Source of the DNA: Xiphophorus maculatus
Lineage: Eukaryota > Chordata > Actinopteri > Cyprinodontiformes > Poeciliidae
Assembly: GCF_002775205.1 (NCBI RefSeq)
Contig: NC_036461.1
Span: 9,213,015 to 9,277,014 of the forward strand
Reading direction: 5' to 3'
DNA: 64,000 nucleotides
Part shown: positions 44,106 through 52,417 of the stretch, in pieces
Layout: every line of letters starts with the position of its first letter
How positions within the stretch are numbered: the first letter of the stretch is position 1
Program-made: the position numbers and the translations under genes
The notes under the pieces: generated by a model
The model's input: only the letters and a program-made list of their open reading frames with translations
The model's database searches: none
What the model was told of the DNA's origin: nothing

Positions 44106-45821
44106 TGAAGGTTATCCTGCAATAGTCAGCCCCGCCCACTCCTCACTACTACCCAGGGCTGCCTACTGACCAGTTCTCTGTCTAACAGGTCCGGAAAATC
44201 TCTGAGACCTGGGTATTACCCTAAAAGTACTCTATAAGAGATAATCTATTTAAACTGGTGGCGAAAGTGATTCGTCTAGCTCTAACTACCTCCAATCCAG
44301 AAGTTATGACCCTTTACAGTTAAGAAACAATCAGCTGAGTAGCCCTCACAGCTGCATAATTCCAATAACCACTTCTGTTAACGGTAGCCCACTTTCTAAA
44401 TCATAACTTGCACTTGGAACCGGCTAGATTATGTTTAGTGACTTAGATGTAAGTCCCAGGGTCATTATTTATTCTCACCAAAGGAAATTATGAAGCCTCC
44501 TATTTACTGGAATCATGTACATTAGTTTTCCCTTAATTAAAAGAACTGAACGAAGATTAAATGACTCTATTAATTCCAATGTCCACCAACCTCTTTAGAA
44601 TTTTATAGTATAAATTTATTAAGCAAGCTTAAGCAGGGATATGCGACATACAAATCAATAATCAATCGTAAATAATTCAAAAACAGTGTAATAAAATTTA
44701 CATGTACAATCATACTACCCTGTCCTCTTTTCCCTGACTAAAGTCGCAAGTTCTGAGATGGAATTTCAATGAGCAGATTCAACTCATACCCAGACGATGG
44801 TGGATCTTTGGCAACAGGAATTTCTAGCATCCTTGGTTGAGGTCTTTGCCTTGTGTGGAAAAAACCCTCTTTAGAAAAGAAACAAAGCAGAACGGGTCCG
44901 AATCCTTTGGCAAAACCCAGTTCCTCATCCCTGAGGGAGCTTTGTCCTTCCTCCAAGTCTTGTTGCAGAGTTTGTATTTGCTGGGCTGAGACGAGACCGA
45001 CGATCGAATGAAGAACCAGGGATGGGGCGATGGAACCCAGTCCTTCCTTGGCGGTGTGAAGTCCGAACTCTCCCGTGGTTCTGAAGTGCGGTCCGTGGCT
45101 CAATCTGCTTCAGCAAGTTGTCTCTCCTTCTGCGCCGTCGGACTGGGAACAACTGGTTCCTCTTCTCAGCCCCTTTTTATGCATCTCTCCACCATGTGTG
45201 TGTATGGGGAGGTTTGGCCTACGTGACTTTCTCCACATCTGCTGTTTCTCATGAAAAAGTCCTCACATTGCCCAATCTATTTCTGCTGACCATGGTGGAA
45301 AGTCCCGTACTTCCCCTTTCTCCGTTGCTTCAGCCAAACTCAACACTCCAACCATCCTGTGCGCTCTGACCATCTGTTCAGAACTGCTTGCGACATTTCC
45401 TGTTTCAGGACTGTGCTGTATTCCTCTCTTTTTCTATAACCCACTATTATGTATTATAGCTCATTAAACACATTAAATCTGTTGTTAAACCTGTTTGAAT
45501 TAATTTCAAATGATTACAACTTCACATCATCACAAGTTTGATCCTTAGTTAACAATCAATCACATCTCTTACTTATTATAATTCATCAACCATAATCTTT
45601 CCACAGTTAATTCATTACAGAAATCATTACAGATCACATTTCAGATAATACATTTCAGAAGGTTATTATGTGATTACTTGTATTCATTTTACTATTCCTT
45701 CATATTCAATTTAATTAGCTTTTAATCAAACTACAAGATTACTTATTTTCTCTCAGGCCTCTATGCACCTTTTCTGCATGCACCCGGAAAGATCTCACAC
45801 CCCATGCCAGTTTTCTTGACA
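44106..45821 (-). repeat. 3' LTR (outer, type B)
   Basis: 1,716 bp bounded by TG...CA: the plus strand starts TGAAGGTTATCC and ends TTTTCTTGACA against a polypyrimidine run. In element sense, U3 starts at 45821, a TATA-like GCATAAAAAG lies at 45173-45182, and an AATAAA lies at 44615-44620, giving R of roughly 0.5 kb and U5 of about 0.5 kb. It is identical to the right outer LTR over every comparable base. The host flank immediately left is CCTAACAC. Confidence 0.93.
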
Positions 45822-45829
45822 CCCCCTCC
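45822..45829 (-). other. Polypurine tract of the 3' LTR
   Basis: The minus strand reads GGAGGGGG immediately before the LTR start TGTCAAGA. The same PPT-LTR junction, GGAGGGGGTGTCAAGA, recurs at the middle LTR (61735/61736), which fixes both LTR edges. Confidence 0.9.
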
Positions 45830-45871
45830 ATGAGATCGGACGGTGCTTCGCAGAAAACACAGAGTCCAAAG

Positions 45872-46705
45872 TCAAAAGAGATCAAGTCCATCATCACAAG
45901 TGATAGTGAGGATGTCCCGCTCATAGCAGGTAACCGGAGACAATGAAGGTGTCCAGGAATCCACAACCGCATACTCCGACAGATTGGATGGCGGAGAAAG
46001 CCAACGTTCTGCGCCCAAATCGTTGTCAAGTGTAGAGTCACCTGAGACGGAAAGGGTGGAACGTTCCAGCGGAGGCGGCAGAGGCGAAGGCAAGTCCATG
46101 CCGAAGTCGGGCAGCGTTGATGGATTGTTGCAGTAGTCGTCCAACTCTGCCAGCAGATTCTGGAAATCCATATCACTTGGTGATGGAGATGAAGGGGAAA
46201 GGGTATCCTCATTCTGGCATGCTTGGGGAGATGAACTGAGGTTCTCAGTTTGGGTACCTCTCTCGTTAGTCGCACTGCTGGCTTGGCATCCGACGTCGAT
46301 AAACAAATCCGGAGACACGGGACGTGTAGGCGGAAGATAATCGCCCACCGCCACAATTCGGCCATCCAACAGATGTAAAGTTGGGAGGCATTGCCGAGTA
46401 AGTTGGTGTTCCCACAACTTATGAATTACGGGCAGCCGTAGCCCCGTATACAATGGATATGCTGGGAAGTCGTCGTCGGCTAGGCCAAATGCAGAGGTCC
46501 ACACGATTTTGTGCACCCGTTCCAGGGATCTAGATGTGGAATCCGCTATGTAGGGCAAATCCTCCAGCCCTGTAGCGCAGAGAATTGCCGTTACATCATT
46601 AAAATGGCTGCTCACGCATTTGTGACACCAGCGGGCGGACGATGCCACCCAAATGAATCCATAGGATTCTGCGGTGATCCCACATCCCACACAGCAGGTT
46701 GATGC
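45872..46705 (-). CDS. Spliced accessory ORF, transactivator-like
   Basis: Open frame of about 277 codons without a usable initiator ATG at its start. It begins in phase 0 right after a strong splice acceptor (TTACTGTTTCTCCTCAG, exon from 46705), so it is most likely the second coding exon of a spliced mRNA. The N-terminal part has a Cys cluster (CCVGC, then WCHKC and a further Cys near 38 codons in). The middle is Ser/Pro-rich, followed by an acidic amphipathic patch (DMDFQNLLAELDDY) and an acidic C-terminus, as in transcriptional activators. Its place between env and the 3' LTR is where foamy viruses keep their transactivator. No sequence homology is claimed; the function is inferred from composition and position. 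Confidence 0.6.
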   Translation of the reverse strand, partial: ASTCCVGCGITAESYGFIWVASSARWCHKCVSSHFNDVTAILCATGLEDLPYIADSTSRSLERVHKIVWTSAFGLADDDFPAYPLYTGLRLPVIHKLWEHQLTRQCLPTLHLLDGRIVAVGDYLPPTRPVSPDLFIDVGCQASSATNERGTQTENLSSSPQACQNEDTLSPSSPSPSDMDFQNLLAELDDYCNNPSTLPDFGMDLPSPLPPPLERSTLSVSGDSTLDNDLGAERWLSPPSNLSEYAVVDSWTPSLSPVTCYERDILTITCDDGLDLF

Positions 46706-46815
46706 CTGAGGAGAAACAGTAACCCAGGTAACTTCATGATTAGTGGTTATTGATTAACTACATGTACTTACAATGACGAAAATGCTAAAGCGAAAGCTGA
46801 GAGAGTAGGCTGGTT

Positions 46816-47523
46816 TTAAGCCCGTGTGCCAGCTTGTTTTGCGAGCCAAGGTGAATTAATCACAGGAGCCGAAATGTCATGATCTGGTGCCGGTTCACCT
46901 CGATCATAGACATGAGCTGAATCATGGAATATTGCCGCGTAGGTCATCAGCCATACAACAATGGCGAGGTCCGAGGTTTCATGAAGCCAGTAGAGGACCA
47001 CCAGGATCCCCCAAACCGTTGCCCAAAGAGCCAGAATTACCCACTTTTGCATCCAAATTCGCCGTCCTCGACCCTTGATAGCCAAGGCCTGGCGCGCTAA
47101 GTAGATGAGGATAGATACTGCGAAAAGCCCTTCTAGAATGGCTGTGAGAATCTTAAATGGGGCGGCTCGTGTAGCTTGTGCGCCCCCCAGGACCAATTCC
47201 AGTATCAGGGCTGCGGTGTCGGTGATGAGCCACAGGCAGACCACAACGCCCCTGCGCCAATTGATGCGAGTACGGCCCATCAAGTAACAGGCAAAGAGGG
47301 ACGAAGCCAACCCCCATCTGTGGAGAATGATTGGACGGAGGATAAGCTTGGCATATCCTTGTAGCGCGACGAAGATCCTCATAGGATGTCCCTTGGGCCA
47401 AGGACCGGTGTGGCAGAAGACTACCCAGGCCAGGGTAATCCCTAAGTGCTCAATGGTACTCACTTGAATCGGTGCAAAAAGTGAGTTGGGATTTGATGAG
47501 TTGGTCGAAGAGTTGTTTTCCAT
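46816..47523 (-). CDS. Multi-pass membrane accessory ORF downstream of env
   Basis: 235 codons from the ATG at 47523; the frame is open back to the env stop but only through a GTG. The N-terminus is Asn/Ser-rich with two N-glycosylation sequons, followed by five or six hydrophobic segments (for example VVCLWLITDTAALILELVL, LTAILEGLFAVSILIYLA, WVILALWATVWGILVVLYWL) and a polar C-terminal tail. It lies in the same reading frame as env, separated from it by a single TAA and 87 nt, so it could be made from its own mRNA or by readthrough. I do not recognise the family; a polytopic membrane protein is unusual in a retrovirus. Confidence 0.65.
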   Translation of the reverse strand: MENNSSTNSSNPNSLFAPIQVSTIEHLGITLAWVVFCHTGPWPKGHPMRIFVALQGYAKLILRPIILHRWGLASSLFACYLMGRTRINWRRGVVVCLWLITDTAALILELVLGGAQATRAAPFKILTAILEGLFAVSILIYLARQALAIKGRGRRIWMQKWVILALWATVWGILVVLYWLHETSDLAIVVWLMTYAAIFHDSAHVYDRGEPAPDHDISAPVINSPWLAKQAGTRA

Positions 47524-47610
47524 GATGTGAGATGATGGTCGCTCTGGATCAGATCCTGTCGGCAGCTGCGATGAAGGTTGAATGGGTCGCAGGCACACGG
47601 CAGCTCTCTC

Positions 47611-49968
47611 TTATGCAGGAGTAGGCTCCTCCTTAGGGGGGAGGGGCTGGTAGTTCCTCTTTTTGCAACGACAAAGTGCTTTCAGCCACGCCTCCAAGAC
47701 GATTTTGCCGATGAGTATTGCTACGGCGACGCCCAGGAGTCCTAAGAGATATGGCCATAGCACGCTCAAAGCGTCTAGCAGCCACTGTTCAACAATGTTG
47801 AGGCCTTCTTCCACCACATGAGCAATTTCTTCCACAACCTCGGTGGCGACGGCCACCAAAGTTGCTCCCATAGTCTCATACCAGAAACAGTCATGTCTAT
47901 TAGAGCCTTCTCCACATTGCTGCCAATGCTCCATAGTGGTGGAGCAGGTGAGATTGGAATACAACAGGTTGGGTCCTACCCAGTCAAACCCTGAGTCGAT
48001 GTTCCCTTCACACAGACTTTTCCGAAAAGCATGTCCTTCGGCGATGGCTATAAGGGGATTTGGAATGAACGGAACGGGTAGTCCAAGAATGCTCTTGCGC
48101 TTCTGAAGATGATATCCTAGGATTGCGTCGGTGCATGTCCGTCCGCTCACTATGGCCCTCCGCCATGTGCCATTGATTTTCCGCCAAGTAACCTCAGAAG
48201 AGTGAGTGTCATACTCCTCTGCATAATGTTCCTCGCAGTAGCTTTCCCAACCTCGAACGGTTTGGCAGGGTCTCCTGGCCAAACTGATCGTGCATTCGAG
48301 GACCCGTCTTGTCGTGTTTCTACAGGTCATGCGCCAAGGTCTTGGGTTGACATAACTGTCAGGTCTCCAAAAAACTCCAGGCCATATCATGCGGTCTTTC
48401 GAATAAACCGTGGCGATGTACTGGTACTTGACCCAGTAGTTTGTTGATTCCGTGAGGCATGGTGTTACCCAAGCTTCAAACTCATCTTGTTGGAGTCCCC
48501 ACCACTCGTAGTCCCAATTTCGAGTGTAATCCTCGTACCAGGCTCGCAAAGCCCATTTGGCAGTAGGTGCTTTTTCAGGATCAGGGCAGTTGTACCTCCA
48601 GGTGGAGTGAAGAGCGTTCCCCGTTTGCCAGAGGTCACAACGTGGCGATGAGTGGGTTTTCCTCCAACAGGTGTCATTAAGGCTCTCAAAAATTCTTTTG
48701 GCGACACATTTGTCAATTTTTGCAAAGTCATTTTTAGGAACTTTCAGAAGGTCATCAGGAGTTGGAAGGGGTTGTGTACGCAAATTGGCAATGTGTAGCT
48801 CCTCCAAACCAGTATGAGAGCGAACCGTTCCCTCCGGGAAGTCTCCCATAAAGAACGTCTGGTCTTTGGCTATGTATGTCCATGGGAATGAGTTGTTCAG
48901 CCAGGTTTCAACCTCTGTACGGATTGTGCGTGTAGAGTGCCACAAATCAGCCCAGTATTCTTCTATGGCTGTAACTATATAATTCCGTCCTGCACATTGC
49001 ACAAACTTATTCCAGAGGCAAGGATTCAACCAACTAAAGTGGTGTCTATAACAGTGCTTTTGCTCCTCATCATACATAAACCGTCTAGGTCCTTGTCTGA
49101 TCAGGAAAGCCGTCATGTTGGTCAAATTGGCTGATGTAGGCAGCATCGTTGTATTGACTGGAAGATTACCTCGGGAGGCATTTCGATAGGTCCAGTTGCC
49201 CGTTGGTGCTGTAGGGATGATGTCATCCTTTCTGCAGTTCAGGTGGATGTCTCCCCAAAACTCCCCTCGTGGAAGCCAGGCCCGACAGCCTGAGGACCTG
49301 TGTGGGGCTGGGTATACTACTTCGGTATCCCAGTACCCTTGACTTGGCATCAATAGCAGCGATCGACAAGCCATGTTGCAATGCCATTCTGGCATACCTC
49401 GGTCCGGGTGAATCCAGTTGCATCTGACGGTCCGTCGTTCTTTGTTTTGCAGAACCCGTATCCAGCAGAGCACTCCAGTCTCGAGGAAGTCATAGTTGTA
49501 GATCTCCCAGGTGCGATTCAGAAGGTCGTCCAGAGTGGAGTCGTTCAATCCGAAGGCTCGGCGCTCCACGTACTTTTTCCCGTTGTCTTTGGCGAACAAC
49601 CCGGTTCGGTTCTGGACAGATGTTTCGTTATTCCATGGTACAAAAATAGCCGTGGTGCTTGTATTCCAACAATTGAAGTTAGCGTACTTAGAATGTCCAT
49701 AGGTGACCCTTGTATGCGTAAGATACCACGGTCCAACTCCGATGAAGTAGAAGATAGTAGCAAGAACAGCAGCAGCAAACAGCAGGGCAAGAAGCGTTAG
49801 CAGCCCTTTCAGGCATAGGGTTTTTCTGGTTATCGTAGTCGTTTTCCGTAGCAAGGGTTCGTTAGAGATTTCCGAGTCGTCGTCGGTGTCAGTAGAGCTG
49901 TCTGATTCCGATGTAACATCCAGCAACTCCGGGTCTGTAGGTCGGCGCCTCATGCCGATAGCATCCAT
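47611..49968 (-). CDS. env: Env-like transmembrane glycoprotein
   Basis: 785 codons, intact. The first 50 residues are acidic and cytoplasmic in character, followed by a membrane segment at about 53-79, so the N-terminus is a long membrane-spanning leader as in foamy virus Env rather than a short signal peptide. The large ectodomain is rich in Cys, Trp and N-glycosylation sequons. A basic QKRK site near residue 622 followed by a hydrophobic stretch is a candidate surface/transmembrane cleavage point. A second membrane anchor at about 738-760 precedes a short Cys/Lys-rich tail. The ATG overlaps the end of the upstream ORF by 19 nt. Assignment as envelope rests on architecture and position; no sequence-level match to a known Env is claimed. 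Confidence 0.8.
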   Translation of the reverse strand: MDAIGMRRRPTDPELLDVTSESDSSTDTDDDSEISNEPLLRKTTTITRKTLCLKGLLTLLALLFAAAVLATIFYFIGVGPWYLTHTRVTYGHSKYANFNCWNTSTTAIFVPWNNETSVQNRTGLFAKDNGKKYVERRAFGLNDSTLDDLLNRTWEIYNYDFLETGVLCWIRVLQNKERRTVRCNWIHPDRGMPEWHCNMACRSLLLMPSQGYWDTEVVYPAPHRSSGCRAWLPRGEFWGDIHLNCRKDDIIPTAPTGNWTYRNASRGNLPVNTTMLPTSANLTNMTAFLIRQGPRRFMYDEEQKHCYRHHFSWLNPCLWNKFVQCAGRNYIVTAIEEYWADLWHSTRTIRTEVETWLNNSFPWTYIAKDQTFFMGDFPEGTVRSHTGLEELHIANLRTQPLPTPDDLLKVPKNDFAKIDKCVAKRIFESLNDTCWRKTHSSPRCDLWQTGNALHSTWRYNCPDPEKAPTAKWALRAWYEDYTRNWDYEWWGLQQDEFEAWVTPCLTESTNYWVKYQYIATVYSKDRMIWPGVFWRPDSYVNPRPWRMTCRNTTRRVLECTISLARRPCQTVRGWESYCEEHYAEEYDTHSSEVTWRKINGTWRRAIVSGRTCTDAILGYHLQKRKSILGLPVPFIPNPLIAIAEGHAFRKSLCEGNIDSGFDWVGPNLLYSNLTCSTTMEHWQQCGEGSNRHDCFWYETMGATLVAVATEVVEEIAHVVEEGLNIVEQWLLDALSVLWPYLLGLLGVAVAILIGKIVLEAWLKALCRCKKRNYQPLPPKEEPTPA

Positions 49969-51053
49969 CCTGGCCAGATTAGTGCCTCTCTGGGATCCGC
50001 TGTATCAGGCGCTGTACAGATTTTTCTCAAAGAGTTGAGGTGGCCTTGGTTGGCAGGGTTCTTTCCAACCCGTCTGGTGGCCCTTCTCTGCTGCAGGGCT
50101 GTATATATGGGAGAGGGGTAGGGTAAATCAGGCTCCAACCCCCTCCACACCCACTTCCAGTGGAACACCCTCCAGTAGTCCGGCCTAGGGAATGGGCCTG
50201 GGGCGGTTCCATTTTTCAGCGCCTGGTCTTGCCAGGATTCGTGTTTGTACCCTATTGGGGCAGGTACTGAGATATAGGTGTACAATGATTGTCCATGCAG
50301 AGTTAGTCTAGTGCGGTACCCCCAGGTTGACGGAGTAAAAATCCTCTGGTGTGGTGGATTGGGGTAGACCCTGTCTATTTCCAATTTCAATGGAAGCCTG
50401 GTGTTATTAAATATATAACATTCTGGATTTATTTCCCTCTTTACTATAGTTCTCGCCATACTTCGTGAAGTGGTCCAAATGACCATGTCATTGAGTGAAA
50501 TTTCACAATACAGTCCTTGCAGTGGTTCAAGATAATGGGGACCCCACCTAATCCGTAGCTCGATCCCCTGTAACCTGAAATACACTGTATTAAAAGTCCA
50601 CGGTAGAGATCTTGGGCACATAGGGGAGATTGATGCAACATTAACCGTGTTGTCGGATCCTCTTCCTTTCCAAGCGGGCGGTGCGGTAGGGATAAATAAA
50701 TGTGGCTTCATGGCCGGGGGCGTCGTGTATTCTTCACTTTCCCCCACCTCTTTTACGTTTTGGAAATTGGTGGGTCGGAGATATATGAGATACTTAAGAA
50801 AATAGGCCTCAGTGAGCGGATTGGAAACAGTGAAATCTTCTCTTGGCATATCTAGTAGAATGGAGGTGGTAGGGAGTTTTAAAAACGGGCCTCTGTCTGA
50901 TAGTCCCGATGAGACTCCAACCCCCACTTTGAACAATCTAGTCACAAAACACTGTCTCCCCTTTCGTTTTTTGGTTTTTTGCTGACCTGCAGACTCGACG
51001 ACTCGTTTTCCTCCTTCCGGTGCGTCCATCAGTCTTGGTTTGTCTTTCTCCAT
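49950..51053 (-). CDS. Unknown retroviral ORF (367 codons)
   Basis: It starts at an ATG 25 nt inside the end of the preceding ORF and ends 19 nt inside env, in a different frame from both, which argues that it is real. The N-terminus is basic with a nuclear-localisation-like KTKKRKGRQ at residues 26-34. The rest has many aromatic and proline residues and no predicted membrane segment. I do not recognise it. It may be a structural or regulatory protein particular to this lineage. Confidence 0.7.
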   Translation of the reverse strand: MEKDKPRLMDAPEGGKRVVESAGQQKTKKRKGRQCFVTRLFKVGVGVSSGLSDRGPFLKLPTTSILLDMPREDFTVSNPLTEAYFLKYLIYLRPTNFQNVKEVGESEEYTTPPAMKPHLFIPTAPPAWKGRGSDNTVNVASISPMCPRSLPWTFNTVYFRLQGIELRIRWGPHYLEPLQGLYCEISLNDMVIWTTSRSMARTIVKREINPECYIFNNTRLPLKLEIDRVYPNPPHQRIFTPSTWGYRTRLTLHGQSLYTYISVPAPIGYKHESWQDQALKNGTAPGPFPRPDYWRVFHWKWVWRGLEPDLPYPSPIYTALQQRRATRRVGKNPANQGHLNSLRKICTAPDTADPREALIWPGWMLSA

Positions 51054-52396
51054 GGAAATGCTGAGGCGAGCTTCTGCCAGGCGTGAGTTTTGGATTTCTT
51101 CTTGGGAGGCTCCGGCTCCGTACTGGACACGGTGGCGTGAGTCTGCTCGTCTGGTACCACTTTGATGGCTGCTCCGACTGAGTAGATCCCTTTATAGGGG
51201 ACGGTGATCATGCGCACTGACAGCTGGACATGACAGGAGGTGCTAGGATCAGAGGGCGTACTCGCCCTGTGAGCCACGCCTCCCGGGTGTTGCAAAACTC
51301 CATCCCGAAACTGGGATTCCGCTGTCACCCAGTACAGGCAGGACTTCTCTTTTGGTCTCACCGCATTGCTGCCCCATCCTTCCACCTCTGTGGTGTAGTA
51401 ATACATATCCGAGCTGCGCACCCCATCTTCTCTTGGTACATCCGGCAGATCCACTATGGGTATCGTGCAGTCATTGATGACCTCCAAAATTAGATGTGCC
51501 CAGGTGGTTAGTTCCCAGGGGCCTGTCCACCCACCGTTAACGGCTTGCTCTCGGGCGTCATCTGGGAGTGCACTTAGCTCCTCAGCTGATGGTTGGTATG
51601 CGTGAGGCCGATGTACCCGGAAGACCACCGGAGAGTGGTTGGCATTCAATGGTGGACATGACAGGGATGCTCTAGCAGCGTCATATGGCCAGGCGGCTTG
51701 AACAGAATCCCACAGGACATCATGGGGCCCTTCTTCCCTCTTCCACACCCATGGGTCCAATTCCTCTGGAGTGTTCGGAGGGGCGGAAGGTCCTGGTAAT
51801 ATTATCGGTATGGAGCTCCCATAGTTCGGCTGCACTTGCCCATAGGTTCTGTAATATCGCAGCGAGCTGTAAAATCTTGTCACTTGCCACCCTTCAGCTT
51901 CGCCTGTCAGTGTTACCTCTCCCCTCTTCAGCTGTTCCTCGCACACAGGGCAGTGGTGTAGCTCATCTCCGTCCCACGTGCAATAACAAGTTCTTGGTTT
52001 TTCCTGGAGCCACCCCCATTGGGTTTCCAACTTAAGCCGGGGCAGGTAACCCACTCGGCAGTTCCCACAGACTGTGTTGTTCAATACCGTGACTGGGGAG
52101 ACGCGAAGGTGTTGTAGCATCTCTGCGGTAGCCTCCTGGTGTCTTGGCTTCTCACGGCCCGGTCCTTCCCAGATAATGGGAAGATGGTGGTCGGCTAAAC
52201 AAACCGGGCAGCCGCTTTTAGCTTTTCTCCAAACCAGCATCTCTCTGTCCTCCGACAGGACTCCATTTTTGGCCCAATCCAATTTCTTCAGGGCTCGTCC
52301 TGCCCAAATCCCTGAAGGGGTTCTTCTAATTACAACCACCCCTTTCACGGTGGCCAGTCCGAGATAGGGTGGAATGGTACATGATTCACTGGCCAT
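51029..52396 (-). CDS. Unknown retroviral ORF with Cys pairs (455 codons)
   Basis: It starts 21 nt after the pol stop. It has four Cys pairs in the first third (CPVC at 63-66, CGNC at 110-113, CYC at 137-139, CPVC at 149-152 preceded by HH), compatible with two zinc-ribbon-like modules. It also has a PSAP tetrapeptide mid-protein and a basic PPKKKSK nuclear-localisation-like motif near residue 432. Its first 40 codons are also preserved, in degenerate form, in the gutted second copy at 62205-62340, so it belongs to the family and is not a recent capture. The function is unknown. Confidence 0.72.
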   Translation of the reverse strand: MASESCTIPPYLGLATVKGVVVIRRTPSGIWAGRALKKLDWAKNGVLSEDREMLVWRKAKSGCPVCLADHHLPIIWEGPGREKPRHQEATAEMLQHLRVSPVTVLNNTVCGNCRVGYLPRLKLETQWGWLQEKPRTCYCTWDGDELHHCPVCEEQLKRGEVTLTGEAEGWQVTRFYSSLRYYRTYGQVQPNYGSSIPIILPGPSAPPNTPEELDPWVWKREEGPHDVLWDSVQAAWPYDAARASLSCPPLNANHSPVVFRVHRPHAYQPSAEELSALPDDAREQAVNGGWTGPWELTTWAHLILEVINDCTIPIVDLPDVPREDGVRSSDMYYYTTEVEGWGSNAVRPKEKSCLYWVTAESQFRDGVLQHPGGVAHRASTPSDPSTSCHVQLSVRMITVPYKGIYSVGAAIKVVPDEQTHATVSSTEPEPPKKKSKTHAWQKLASAFPWRKTNQD

Positions 52397-52417
52397 TTCA
52401 CCGGCTTCTGTTTCGCT

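Noticed and set aside
44738-45103. 121-codon frame in the R region of LTR-B
   Set aside because: It starts with a non-ATG codon and has no counterpart in LTR-A.
45739-46365. 208-codon ATG ORF overlapping the transactivator-like ORF and running 83 bp into U3
   Set aside because: A Bel2-like reading frame is conceivable, but its Arg/His/Pro/Leu/Ser-rich composition looks like an alternate-frame shadow of the other ORF, and the part crossing the polypurine tract is forced by conserved nucleotides.
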